A model generated the notes under the pieces. It ran no database searches. It had not been told where the DNA came from and saw only the letters and a list, made by a program, of their open reading frames with translations. Position numbers and translations under genes: made by a program. A stretch of DNA of 38,442 nucleotides from Terriglobia bacterium (GTDB lineage Bacteria; Acidobacteriota; Terriglobia; UBA7540), in assembly GCA_030037755.1 (NCBI GenBank), contig JASHQD010000643.1, positions 1-38,442 on the forward strand, in the 5' to 3' direction. How positions within the stretch are numbered: position 1 is the stretch's first letter; each line of letters opens with the position of its first letter. This document shows positions 23,588 through 31,154 of the stretch, one piece after another.

Positions 23588-23950
23588 ATGATCAGGAAGT
23601 TCTTGTTGCTGCTGGCCTCAGTTCTCCTGGCGGCCGGCATTGCCTCTGCGGATACCGTGATTGGCGTGGTCAGCGACGCGATGTGCGGCGTCAAGCATCT
23701 GAAATCAACAACGGAGGACCAGACGTGCGTCAAAAGATGCGGCGACGTCGGTGAGGAATTGATGGTGGTCGGTCCCGGAGACAAGATGTACCGGACCGAG
23801 CAACAGGCGAAGCTGAAGGGATTCGAAGGCAAGCGCGTCAAGGTCACGGGAAAGTTCGAGCCGATGGCCAACGACATGAACATGACCATTACGTCGGTCG
23901 AGCTTGCGCCCGCCGCCGGCGATTCCAAGAGCGGCTCGGGGGACAAGTAA
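23588..23950 (+). CDS. Small exported Cys/His protein, DUF5818-like (copy 1)
   Basis: A 120-residue protein with a signal peptide (residues 1-21, cleavage after ASA) and the motif GVVSDAMCGVKH (Cys 33, His 37) followed by TCVKRC (Cys 47, Cys 51). The second half (KLKGFEGKRVKVTGKF) resembles a small OB-type barrel. The combination fits the DUF5818-like exported proteins of Acidobacteriota; function unknown. Cys/His spacing suggests a metal or haem site or a disulfide (inference). Its paralogue starts 93 bp downstream with identical positions of Cys 33, His 37, Cys 47 and Cys 51. Confidence 0.8.
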   Translation: MIRKFLLLLASVLLAAGIASADTVIGVVSDAMCGVKHLKSTTEDQTCVKRCGDVGEELMVVGPGDKMYRTEQQAKLKGFEGKRVKVTGKFEPMANDMNMTITSVELAPAAGDSKSGSGDK

Positions 23951-24043
23951 AGCGGGAGGCATCGCGCTTGGGGAGACGTGGGCCGCCCCGGCGCATGGTC
24001 GAGTCTGGGGGCTCATAATTAAATCCAACACAAGGAGAGCATC

Positions 24044-24364
24044 ATGCGTAAGAAACTTCTGATGTTTGTGGCGGCCATGCTGGTATTTGGATGCCTTTCC
24101 TGGGCCAAAACCATCACGGGCGTGGTTAGTGACGCGATGTGCGGCGCCAAACACTCAACCGCCAGCGCCGACGCTGCCGATTGTGTGAAGAAGTGCGAAG
24201 GGAACGGGTCCAAACTGGTGGTGGTGGCGGGCGGTAAGGTCTACAACTCCGACCAGCAGGACATGCTGAAGGGTCACGAGGGCGAGAAGGTGAAAGTCAC
24301 AGCGACCGTCAAGGGTGACGATCTCACCATCACCAACGTGGCCGCGGCAGCAGCCGGCAAGTAA
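24044..24364 (+). CDS. Small exported Cys/His protein, DUF5818-like (copy 2)
   Basis: A 106-residue paralogue of the preceding gene. It keeps GVVSDAMCGAKH (Cys 33, His 37), DCVKKC (Cys 47, Cys 51) and the LKGHEGEKVKVTATV barrel, but has a shorter Gly/Ala/Lys C-terminus. The signal peptide has an extra Cys at 17 (VFGC), a poor lipobox. AAGGAGAG 7 nt before ATG 24044 is a strong ribosome-binding site. The two copies differ enough in sequence that the duplication is old. A hairpin at 24410-24430 lies 46 bp past the stop. Confidence 0.8.
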   Translation: MRKKLLMFVAAMLVFGCLSWAKTITGVVSDAMCGAKHSTASADAADCVKKCEGNGSKLVVVAGGKVYNSDQQDMLKGHEGEKVKVTATVKGDDLTITNVAAAAAGK

Positions 24365-24409
24365 TCCGGCTTTGCCGTGGAACTGGAAGACCACAGAGAT
24401 ACAGCGCGA

Positions 24410-24430
24410 GGCCGCCCCGTCCGGGCGGCC
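24410..24430 (+). terminator. Strong GC hairpin before the M24 peptidase gene
   Basis: GGCCGCCC (24410-24417) pairs perfectly with GGGCGGCC (24423-24430) over a 5-nt loop. It lies 46 bp after the second small exported gene and ends 10 bp before the ATG chosen for the peptidase gene. There is no T-run, so it may be a terminator without a tail or a regulatory hairpin. Confidence 0.5.
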
Positions 24431-24439
24431 TTGGCGTCT

Positions 24440-25573
24440 ATGCACATGATTTCAGATCGTGCGGCAGATATCGCCTTTCCGGATTCGCTCTTCGACGAGC
24501 GCCGCGCACGATTGCGCGAGCGGCTGGATCGGATCAAGCTGTCGTATCTGCTGGTCACGAAGCCCGTCGATATCTTCTATCTGTGCGGATTCAAAGGCAG
24601 CGCCGGTGTGTTGCTGCTCGGCCCGCGCCAGGCGCGGCTATGGGTGGATCCGCGGTACACGCTCCAGGCCCGCGAGCAGAGCCGCGGGGCCGCCGTGATT
24701 GAGTCGCGTGAGGGGTTGAGCAAGGCAGTGGGAACCTGGCTGCGCCGGGCCCGAGTCGCGGCGATCGGCCACCAGGAGGCCCATCTGACCTGCGCCGAGT
24801 TTGCCAGGTTCCGTGAGCGAGCCAGGGGCAGGGGTTCAGGCCCGCGCTGGACTGCCGCCGGCCCGATCCTCGATGAGTTGCGCATGATCAAGGACCCGTG
24901 GGAGGCTGAACGTATCCGGCGCGCGGGGGCCTTGACCGCGAGCGTCTTTCGCGACGTGCTGCCGATGGTCAAGCCAGGCGTGGCCGAGTGCGATCTGGCC
25001 GCTGAACTCGAATATCGCATGAAGCGCGCCGGCGCCGAGAGTCCGGCTTTTGAGACCATTGTAGCCTCGGGGCCGCGTGGCGCCTGGCCACACGCTCGCG
25101 CGTCCGGACGGCGTCTCCAGGGCGGCGAGTTGGTGATCTTCGACCTCGGTGCTATACTCGCGAACTACGCGGCGGACATGACTCGCACCCTTTACCTGGG
25201 TACGCCAACGCGCCGGGCGCGCCGGTTGTATGAGTCGGTGGCGGCAGCCCAGCGCGCGGCCGTCGATGGACTGCACCCGGGAATGCAGGCCGGCCAGGCT
25301 GACCAGCTCGCTCGCGACGTGCTGACAAAAAACGGTTTGGGCGATTTTTTCACGCACAGCACGGGCCATGGTGTCGGGCTGGAAGTTCATGAGCGGCCTC
25401 GTCTCGCTCGCGGCGAACAGGCTCCGATGCCTGCAGGCTCGGTGGTCACCGTCGAGCCGGGTGTCTACGTGGAGGGCTACGGTGGCGTCCGCATCGAGGA
25501 TACCGTCCTGATCGCCGGCGATGGTCCCGAGGTCCTGACTCCGGCTGACAAGGATCCTTGGTTCACCAGCTGA
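24440..25573 (+). CDS. M24-family aminopeptidase (Xaa-Pro type)
   Basis: Metallopeptidase of the pita-bread fold that removes N-terminal residues preceding proline. The N-terminal domain (about 1-140) has the creatinase-like start SLFDERRARLRERLDRIKL; the C-terminal domain carries the five metal ligands: Asp in FDLGAILANYAADMTRT (two Asp), His in STGHGVGLEVHE, Glu in VTVEPGVYVEG, and Glu in GGVRIEDTVL. It therefore looks active. The frame opens at GTG 24377, but this would place the strong hairpin 24410-24430 in the coding part; ATG 24440 or 24446 is preferred (377 or 375 aa). accB follows after 86 bp, the neighbourhood seen in many bacteria. Confidence 0.9.
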   Translation: MHMISDRAADIAFPDSLFDERRARLRERLDRIKLSYLLVTKPVDIFYLCGFKGSAGVLLLGPRQARLWVDPRYTLQAREQSRGAAVIESREGLSKAVGTWLRRARVAAIGHQEAHLTCAEFARFRERARGRGSGPRWTAAGPILDELRMIKDPWEAERIRRAGALTASVFRDVLPMVKPGVAECDLAAELEYRMKRAGAESPAFETIVASGPRGAWPHARASGRRLQGGELVIFDLGAILANYAADMTRTLYLGTPTRRARRLYESVAAAQRAAVDGLHPGMQAGQADQLARDVLTKNGLGDFFTHSTGHGVGLEVHERPRLARGEQAPMPAGSVVTVEPGVYVEGYGGVRIEDTVLIAGDGPEVLTPADKDPWFTS

Positions 25574-25659
25574 ACGCCGTGCGGTGACGCCTGCGGCCGC
25601 CTGGAACCACTCCAGCATGCGGCGAGGGTTCCCCGAGAGAAGTCCGGAGAGAATGCTGA

Positions 25660-26241
25660 ATGGCTGAAAAGAGGGGCTCGACAGGCTCGGAGAACGGCTG
25701 GGAGCTCAAGGAAATCCAAAAGTTGATCGATCTCCTGATCGAGCGCGATGTTGCCGAGTTTGAGATGGAGAAGGGCGGCACGCGCATCCGCGTGCGGCGC
25801 GCTGAGAATCGCCCGGTGGCTCCGGCCCCGGCCGCGCCCACCATCATCTCGCCGGCCGTCCTTCCTCTCACAATCCCCGGCGTTACGTCCGCGCCGTCCG
25901 CGCCCGCGGCGGATATCACAACTGCGCCTGCTGCGCGGTCGGAGCCCGCGGCCCTTCCCTCCGAGACGGGGCCGTCAGAATCGACCGAGTCGCTCTACAT
26001 CATCAAGTCGCCCCTGGTGGGTACCTTTTACGGGAGCCCGTCGCCGAACGCGGAAGCCTTCGTCAAGCCCGGCGACGCTGTGCGTGTCGGCCAGGTCCTT
26101 TGCATCATCGAAGCCATGAAGCTGATGAACGAGATTGAGTCCGAAGCGAGCGGCGAAATTGTTCGCATCTACGTCGAGAACGGGCAGCCGGTGGAATACG
26201 GCCAGTCCCTGTTCGCCATCAAACCTTCACTGAAGCGTTGA
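25660..26241 (+). CDS. accB: Biotin carboxyl carrier protein of acetyl-CoA carboxylase
   Basis: Carries biotin between the biotin carboxylase and carboxyltransferase parts of acetyl-CoA carboxylase, the first step of fatty-acid synthesis. Residues 1-50 form the N-terminal domain ([20 protein letters not shown]), 55-105 an Ala/Pro/Thr-rich linker, and 110-190 the biotinyl domain with [12 protein letters not shown], Lys 154 being the biotinylated residue. Total length 193 aa is slightly longer than E. coli BCCP because of the linker. It lies 86 bp after the M24 gene and 28 bp before accC. ATG 25660 is preceded by GGAGAG. Confidence 0.95.
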   Translation: MAEKRGSTGSENGWELKEIQKLIDLLIERDVAEFEMEKGGTRIRVRRAENRPVAPAPAAPTIISPAVLPLTIPGVTSAPSAPAADITTAPAARSEPAALPSETGPSESTESLYIIKSPLVGTFYGSPSPNAEAFVKPGDAVRVGQVLCIIEAMKLMNEIESEASGEIVRIYVENGQPVEYGQSLFAIKPSLKR

Positions 26242-26269
26242 CTCGCCGCGCGACGGTTGCGAACCGCGG

Positions 26270-27628
26270 ATGTTCAAAAAGATCCTGATTGCAAATCGCG
26301 GGGAAATCGCCCTGCGGGTGATCTGCGCCTGCAAGGAACTCGGCATTCCCACGGTGGCAGTGTATTCTGAGGCGGACCAGCATTCGCTGCACGTGCGCTT
26401 CGCCGATGAGGCTATCTGCATCGGGCCGGCGCGCAGCTCCGAAAGCTACCTGAACGTCGCCAGCATCATCTCCGCCGCCGAAATCACCAACGCCGAGGCG
26501 ATTCATCCCGGCTACGGATTCCTTTCTGAAAGCGCGCACTTCGCCGACGTCTGCCGCACGTCGCAGATCACGTTCATCGGGCCGAGTCCGGAGGCGATGC
26601 GCCTGATGGGCGACAAAGACTCGGCGCGCAAAAAGATGTCGGAGCTCGGGATACCGGTCCTGCCGGGCTCGGGCGTACTGCAGTCGGAGGCCGAAGCGCT
26701 CGAAGCGGCAGCCCGGATCGGCTATCCGGTCATGGTAAAGGCGTCGGCCGGCGGGGGCGGACGCGGCATGCGCGCGGTGGAATCGGCCAAAGAACTGCCG
26801 CGCGCCGTCGAGACAGCTCAGCAGGAGGCCAAGGCCGCCTTCGGCGTGCCCGACGTCTACCTCGAGAAGTACGTCGCCTCGCCTCGCCACATCGAGTTCC
26901 AGGTGCTGGCGGACGAGCATGGCAAGGTCGTACACCTCGGCGAGCGCGAGTGCACCATCCAGCGGCGGCATCAGAAGCTACTGGAAGAATCGCCTTCGAC
27001 GCAGGTCGATGCGGAATTGCGCCGCCAGACCGGACACCTCGTCGTGGAGGCGCTGAAGCAGGTGGGTTACACGAACGCCGGCACGGTCGAGTTCATCATG
27101 GACGAGAACCGGAAGCTGTATTTCCTGGAGATGAACACGCGCATCCAGGTGGAGCATCCGGTCACGGAGATGGTCACGGGCCTGGACCTGGTGAAGAGGC
27201 AGATCGAGATCGCGGCGGGCCTGCCGATCGATTTGCCCCATGAGACCGTGAATCTGCGGGGACACGCCATCGAGTGCCGGATCACGGCTGAGAATCCTGA
27301 GACCTTCGCGCCGTCGGCCGGCAAGATCACCGGATTCAATGCGCCCGGCGGCACGGGCGTGCGGCTCGATACGGCCGCTTACGCCGAGGCGGTCGTCCCG
27401 CCCTACTACGATTCGCTGATCGCCAAGCTGGTGGTGCACGGATCGAATCGCGCCGAAGCCATCAGCCGCATGAGCCGCGCGCTCGACATGTTCATTATCG
27501 AAGGGATCTCGACTTCGGTGCCGCTCCACCAGAAGATCATGGCGGACGCCGATTTCCGCGCCGGCAATTTCGACACTCATTACTTGATGCGCTTTGCGCG
27601 CAATGGCGCAAGGGCGCTCGAATTGTGA
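26270..27628 (+). CDS. accC: Biotin carboxylase of acetyl-CoA carboxylase
   Basis: ATP-grasp enzyme that carboxylates the biotin of BCCP using bicarbonate and ATP. The sequence (452 aa, usual length) starts [18 protein letters not shown], has the glycine-rich ATP loop [15 protein letters not shown] (about residues 156-170), the [16 protein letters not shown] and [14 protein letters not shown] catalytic blocks, and the C-terminal biotin-carboxylase domain with [11 protein letters not shown]. All core residues appear intact. It follows accB by 28 bp and should be in the same transcript. thiE follows directly. Confidence 0.96.
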   Translation: MFKKILIANRGEIALRVICACKELGIPTVAVYSEADQHSLHVRFADEAICIGPARSSESYLNVASIISAAEITNAEAIHPGYGFLSESAHFADVCRTSQITFIGPSPEAMRLMGDKDSARKKMSELGIPVLPGSGVLQSEAEALEAAARIGYPVMVKASAGGGGRGMRAVESAKELPRAVETAQQEAKAAFGVPDVYLEKYVASPRHIEFQVLADEHGKVVHLGERECTIQRRHQKLLEESPSTQVDAELRRQTGHLVVEALKQVGYTNAGTVEFIMDENRKLYFLEMNTRIQVEHPVTEMVTGLDLVKRQIEIAAGLPIDLPHETVNLRGHAIECRITAENPETFAPSAGKITGFNAPGGTGVRLDTAAYAEAVVPPYYDSLIAKLVVHGSNRAEAISRMSRALDMFIIEGISTSVPLHQKIMADADFRAGNFDTHYLMRFARNGARALEL

Positions 27629-27636
27629 GCAATCCC

Positions 27637-27660
27637 GGGAGCGCGGGCATCCCGCCCGCA
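27637..27660. repeat. GCGGGC-ATCCC-GCCCGC palindrome
   Basis: A 6-bp GC stem with a 5-nt loop, just after accC and immediately before the thiE start. Sequences of this GAGCGCGGGCATCCCGCCC kind recur between genes in several phyla (from memory), so it is likely a REP-like repeat that also attenuates read-through into thiE. Confidence 0.5.
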
Positions 27661-27665
27661 ACGAT

Positions 27666-28304
27666 ATGACCGGCGCCCGGGCCCTGTTGCCGCGATTGTA
27701 CGCGATTCTCGATGCCGATCACCTGCGCGGTCGGCCCGTCGAGAGCGTCTGCGAGGCACTGCTCGAGGCGGGAGCGCGATTGTTCCAATATCGCGACAAG
27801 CAAGGCTCGTCGCGGCGGATGTTCGAGGCGACAGCGCGAATCCTGCCCATGATTCGCGGCGCCGGTGGACGATTGATCGTGAACGACCGCGCCGATGTCG
27901 CGCTGGTCGCCGGCGCCGACGGCGTTCATCTCGGCCAGGACGATCTCGCGCTGGAGGAGGCGCGGCGGGTTCTCAAGCCGGAGCAGATTGTGGGCCGCTC
28001 GACGCATAATCTCGATCAACTCTATCAGGCCGATGCTTCCACGGCGGACTATCTCGCCTTCGGTCCGATCTTCGGCACCAGCAGCAAGGACAGACCCGAT
28101 CCGATCGTCGGACTCGAGGGATTGGCGCGCGCCCGGCAGGCAACGTCCAAGCCGCTGGTGGCCATCGGAGGCATTACGGTCGACAATGTGAGCGCCGTAA
28201 TCGGGCAGGGCGCTGACTCGGTTGCCGTGATTGCAGGATTGCTTGACGCCCCTGATCTCGGGGCGCGGGCACGGGAGTTTCTGAAGCGGTTGAATTCTCT
28301 GTGA
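27666..28304 (+). CDS. thiE: Thiamine-phosphate synthase
   Basis: Joins hydroxymethylpyrimidine diphosphate and the thiazole phosphate to make thiamine phosphate. The protein (212 aa) starts with LPRLYAILDADHL; then LFQYRDKQGSS (the family QxRxK motif), IVNDRADVALVAGADGVHLGQDDL and the phosphate-binding YLAFGPIFGTSSKD and AIGGITVDNV segments follow. The start is ATG 27666; the frame opens earlier, inside accC, but the family begins here. No TPP riboswitch is visible upstream. The last codons and the stop overlap a 9-bp degenerate repeat (28295-28322). Confidence 0.9.
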   Translation: MTGARALLPRLYAILDADHLRGRPVESVCEALLEAGARLFQYRDKQGSSRRMFEATARILPMIRGAGGRLIVNDRADVALVAGADGVHLGQDDLALEEARRVLKPEQIVGRSTHNLDQLYQADASTADYLAFGPIFGTSSKDRPDPIVGLEGLARARQATSKPLVAIGGITVDNVSAVIGQGADSVAVIAGLLDAPDLGARAREFLKRLNSL

Positions 28305-28322
28305 CCTCTGCGTTCTCTGGTG
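28295..28322. repeat. 9-bp degenerate repeat (TTCTCTGTG type) over the thiE stop
   Basis: TTCTCTGTG, ACCTCTGCG and TTCTCTGGTG lie head to tail; the first unit encodes the last residues and stop of thiE. A related CCACAGAGA stretch occurs near 24391-24399, in the opposite sense. Confidence 0.5.
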
Positions 28323-28374
28323 TTGGAAGATTTTGACGACAGGGCGCGCTGAGAATCGGCCGTACAGAGGATGA

Positions 28375-29856
28375 ATGGCGACTTCGACCAACGTCAGCAC
28401 CGCGGCGCGATCCGAGAGCGATCTCGTCACCGGCCTTGGCCTCTATGACGCCACCACCATCGTGATGGGATCGATGATCGGCTCGGGCATCTTCATCGTC
28501 TCGGCCGAAATCGGACGCGAAGTAGGATCGCCAGGGCTGCTGCTCGTCGCCTGGCTGCTCAGCGGACTTATGACGGTCATGGCGGCCGTCACTTATGGCG
28601 AACTTGCCGCCATGATGCCGCGCGCCGGCGGCCAGTACGTCTACCTTCGCGAAGCCTTCGGCCCCCTTTGCGGATTCCTCTACGGCTGGACGCTGTTCCT
28701 GGTGATCCAGACCGGCACCATCGCGGCCGTGGCCGTGGCCTTCGGCAAGTTTGTGGGCGTGTTCTTCCCCTGGGTTTCCGCGAGCAATATTCTGGTGAAT
28801 CTGGGCAGCTTGACAATCGGCGGGCACACCGTCGGGCTCACCGTTTCATCCCAGCAGTTGATCGCGATTCTTTGCCTGCTCGGGCTCGCGCTGCTGAACG
28901 TCTTCGGACTTCGCACCGGCGCCTGGGTGCAGAACATCTTCACCACTCTGAAAGTGGCGGCGCTGCTCGGCGTGATCGCCATTGGATTTGCCTGGCGCGG
29001 CGCTCACGAATCCGGTGCGGCGGCCGGACCAGGACTGGCTGCGGGCGGATCATCATCGCAGCCATTCTGGCAGGGTGCGCACTGGGATTTGGCCACGCTC
29101 ACCATCATTTCAGTTGCGCTGGTCGGTCCGCTGTTTTCGTCCGACGCCTGGAACAACGTCACTTTCACCGGCGCCGAGGTCATCAATCCCAAACGTAACC
29201 TGCCGCTCGCGCTCTTTCTCGGCACGCTGACGGTTTGCGGACTTTACCTCATCTGCAACTTCGCGTATTTTCACGTGCTCACGTTCAGCCAGATCATCCA
29301 CGCGCCCGAGGATCGCGTGGCCACGCTCGCGGCCCAGATGGTACTCGGCGCCAAGGGAGCAGGTCTGATGGCCGCCGCCATCATGATCTCGACGTTCGGC
29401 TGCATCAACGGACTTACGCTGGCGGGCGCGCGCGTCTATTACGCCATGGCGAAGGACGGCCTGTTTTTCTCTTCAGTCGGCCGCGTGAATCGCAAATATC
29501 ACAGCCCGGCAATCTCGCTGCTCTTCCAAGGTGTTTGGGCGGCGCTGCTCACGCTGACGGGAACCTACAACGAGCTGTTGAATTACGTCATTTTCGCGGT
29601 GATGCTGTTTTACATTCTCACCATCGCGGGGCTGTTCTGGCTGCGCCACACGCGTCCGGACGCGCCGCGGCCCTACCGCGCGGTCGGATACCCCGTAATA
29701 CCGGCCCTCTACGTTCTTTTCGCAGTCTTCGTAGAGTGGGCGTTGCTCACGCACAAGGCGGCGCAGAGCGTGACGGGATTGTGCATCGTCGCCGTGGGAA
29801 TTCCGGTGTATTACTTGTGGCGACGGCGGAGCAGGGGCCAATCCGACAATCAGTAG
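28375..29856 (+). CDS. APC-superfamily amino-acid permease
   Basis: A 493-residue membrane transporter with twelve hydrophobic segments. The first helix carries TTIVMGSMIGSGIFIVSAEI (the G-S-G-I-F substrate-binding loop of the APC fold) and the helix-6 region includes SSDAWNNVTFTGAEVINPKRN, which resembles LAT/SteT-type exchangers. Amino acids or related compounds are the likely cargo, moved by proton symport or exchange; the substrate is not determined. AGAGG lies 10 nt before ATG 28375. It stands after thiE with 70 bp between, not obviously in one pathway with it. Confidence 0.9.
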   Translation: MATSTNVSTAARSESDLVTGLGLYDATTIVMGSMIGSGIFIVSAEIGREVGSPGLLLVAWLLSGLMTVMAAVTYGELAAMMPRAGGQYVYLREAFGPLCGFLYGWTLFLVIQTGTIAAVAVAFGKFVGVFFPWVSASNILVNLGSLTIGGHTVGLTVSSQQLIAILCLLGLALLNVFGLRTGAWVQNIFTTLKVAALLGVIAIGFAWRGAHESGAAAGPGLAAGGSSSQPFWQGAHWDLATLTIISVALVGPLFSSDAWNNVTFTGAEVINPKRNLPLALFLGTLTVCGLYLICNFAYFHVLTFSQIIHAPEDRVATLAAQMVLGAKGAGLMAAAIMISTFGCINGLTLAGARVYYAMAKDGLFFSSVGRVNRKYHSPAISLLFQGVWAALLTLTGTYNELLNYVIFAVMLFYILTIAGLFWLRHTRPDAPRPYRAVGYPVIPALYVLFAVFVEWALLTHKAAQSVTGLCIVAVGIPVYYLWRRRSRGQSDNQ

Positions 29857-29904
29857 TCGACGGTCAACAGTTAACTGTCGACGGTCGACTTCCGACTTCG
29901 GACG
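29856..29904. repeat. Perfect-period heptad array of GTYRACN units
   Basis: Five consecutive 7-mers (GTCGACG, GTCAACA, GTTAACT, GTCGACG, GTCGACT) each contain the palindrome GTYRAC; two further heptads of TCCGACT/TCGGACG type follow. The centre is the 12-bp palindrome ACAGTTAACTGT. It overlaps the end of the permease gene and lies just before the end of the converging winged-helix gene. Confidence 0.65.
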
Positions 29905-29910
29905 CCAGTT

Positions 29911-31104
29911 TCAACTGCCGTCCGGATACCCGCCCCGATGCAGAACCATCGGAAAATGAGGCAGGACTTCAGGCTCGCGAACCGCCGCCCGCCAACTCCC
30001 GGGATAAGGTTCCAAGCCGCCGAATAAGGGTGAGCCTTGTCGCGTGCCGTCACCGGCCAGCGGCTCGAGCGACCCTCGAAGTTGCGCGATCGCCTCGCGG
30101 CCGAATTGCTCTTCCCATCGATGCTCGATCTCGCGGAGAAGGCGGTGGTACGCGTCCCGAGCGCGGCGCCCCTTCGGAGTCAGCACCATCGCCTTTACCT
30201 TGCTGTCCGCCGATTCCGATTGGATCTCCGCGTAACCGCGCTTGTTGAGGAATCCAGCGGCCATGGCGATCGACTCTTTCGACACGCCGGCCAGGCGCGG
30301 GAAATCGCGAATGCGGATCGATTGCCGCGCGGAATCGCCCGCCTCGTCGAACAGGCGCAGCACGTTCGCGCCGATCGCGAGCGAAACTTCCGAGTGGCTC
30401 TCGAATTCAACGGCGAAAGCAAGCAGCACTCGCGCGAGGAGCGCCGGCAGCGGCAGATGATGACCGGCAGATCCAATCACTTGGGCAGCGGCAGAAGCTG
30501 GGCTACGGTCGCGCACCGGCAGCACGCCGATGTCCCGGTTGGCTGCCTTCGATCGCGGGCCTTTAGCGAAAGGTCTGCTGGTAAAGAGCCCGTAACCGAG
30601 GATCGGAAGACAATCCGGCAATCCGGAATCGAGCTGGCCGGCGATTCGCGTCAATGAATCCCGAAGCTGGCGGATCTCGGGGTTGCCGAACCGCTCGTCC
30701 CAGCGCTTCTCGATGACTCCGAACAACGGGCGCCAGATCTGCTGCGCCATGCGGCCGCCGGGGGTGGGCCGAATCAGCCAAGCCGCCCGGGGCGGTTTGG
30801 GCCGGGGATCGGCGGGATCGGGAGTGAACGTGACGTATCGCCAGCGGATCATGCCGTTGAGATTCGTCGGTGTGCGGGCCAGCCGCTCCAGTTCGCGCTG
30901 CGTCACGCCTTCGTCGCCAACGTGCTGCATGCAGTTGAACCACATCGCCATCGAGACGAGCCAGGGCGCGGGCAGCATGCCGGGCGTCCGGCCGTGACCG
31001 GTGGTGGTGTGCGGAATCCGGCGCTCGGCTTCGTTGTCAAATTCGACGGTGTAAGCGACGAGCGCCTGCGAGAGCAGGGTGGATAGAGGAAAGCGGCCGA
31101 TCAT
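29911..31104 (-). CDS. Duplicated MarR-like winged-helix protein
   Basis: A 397-residue soluble protein with two related halves. Each begins with a helix containing LL-ALVAYTVEF / LLARVLLAFAVEFES, continues with a winged-helix domain (VTQRELERLARTPTNLNGM; and IRIRDFPRLAGVSKESIAM, KRGYAEIQSES) and ends with a helical WEE/WDERFG--I-QLR-SL segment. Such two-domain MarR-like proteins could bind DNA as internally duplicated dimers; target unknown. ATG 31104 has no Shine-Dalgarno but TAGAAT lies 8 nt upstream, another near-leaderless start. It converges with the permease gene. Confidence 0.75.
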   Translation of the reverse strand: MIGRFPLSTLLSQALVAYTVEFDNEAERRIPHTTTGHGRTPGMLPAPWLVSMAMWFNCMQHVGDEGVTQRELERLARTPTNLNGMIRWRYVTFTPDPADPRPKPPRAAWLIRPTPGGRMAQQIWRPLFGVIEKRWDERFGNPEIRQLRDSLTRIAGQLDSGLPDCLPILGYGLFTSRPFAKGPRSKAANRDIGVLPVRDRSPASAAAQVIGSAGHHLPLPALLARVLLAFAVEFESHSEVSLAIGANVLRLFDEAGDSARQSIRIRDFPRLAGVSKESIAMAAGFLNKRGYAEIQSESADSKVKAMVLTPKGRRARDAYHRLLREIEHRWEEQFGREAIAQLRGSLEPLAGDGTRQGSPLFGGLEPYPGSWRAAVREPEVLPHFPMVLHRGGYPDGS

Positions 31105-31112
31105 AATTCATA

Positions 31113-31118
31113 ATTCTA
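31113..31118 (-). promoter_or_regulatory. -10-like TAGAAT next to the start of the winged-helix gene
   Basis: TAGAAT on the minus strand ends 8 nt before ATG 31104. No -35 hexamer at a good distance. Confidence 0.35.
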
Positions 31119-31154
31119 CGGTGAATTGATTTCGCCGCTACCGCACGTGCGCGG

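Noticed and set aside
27600-27666. TPP riboswitch before thiE
   Set aside because: The intergenic gap is under 40 bp, contains only a GC palindrome, and no thi-box-like sequence is visible.
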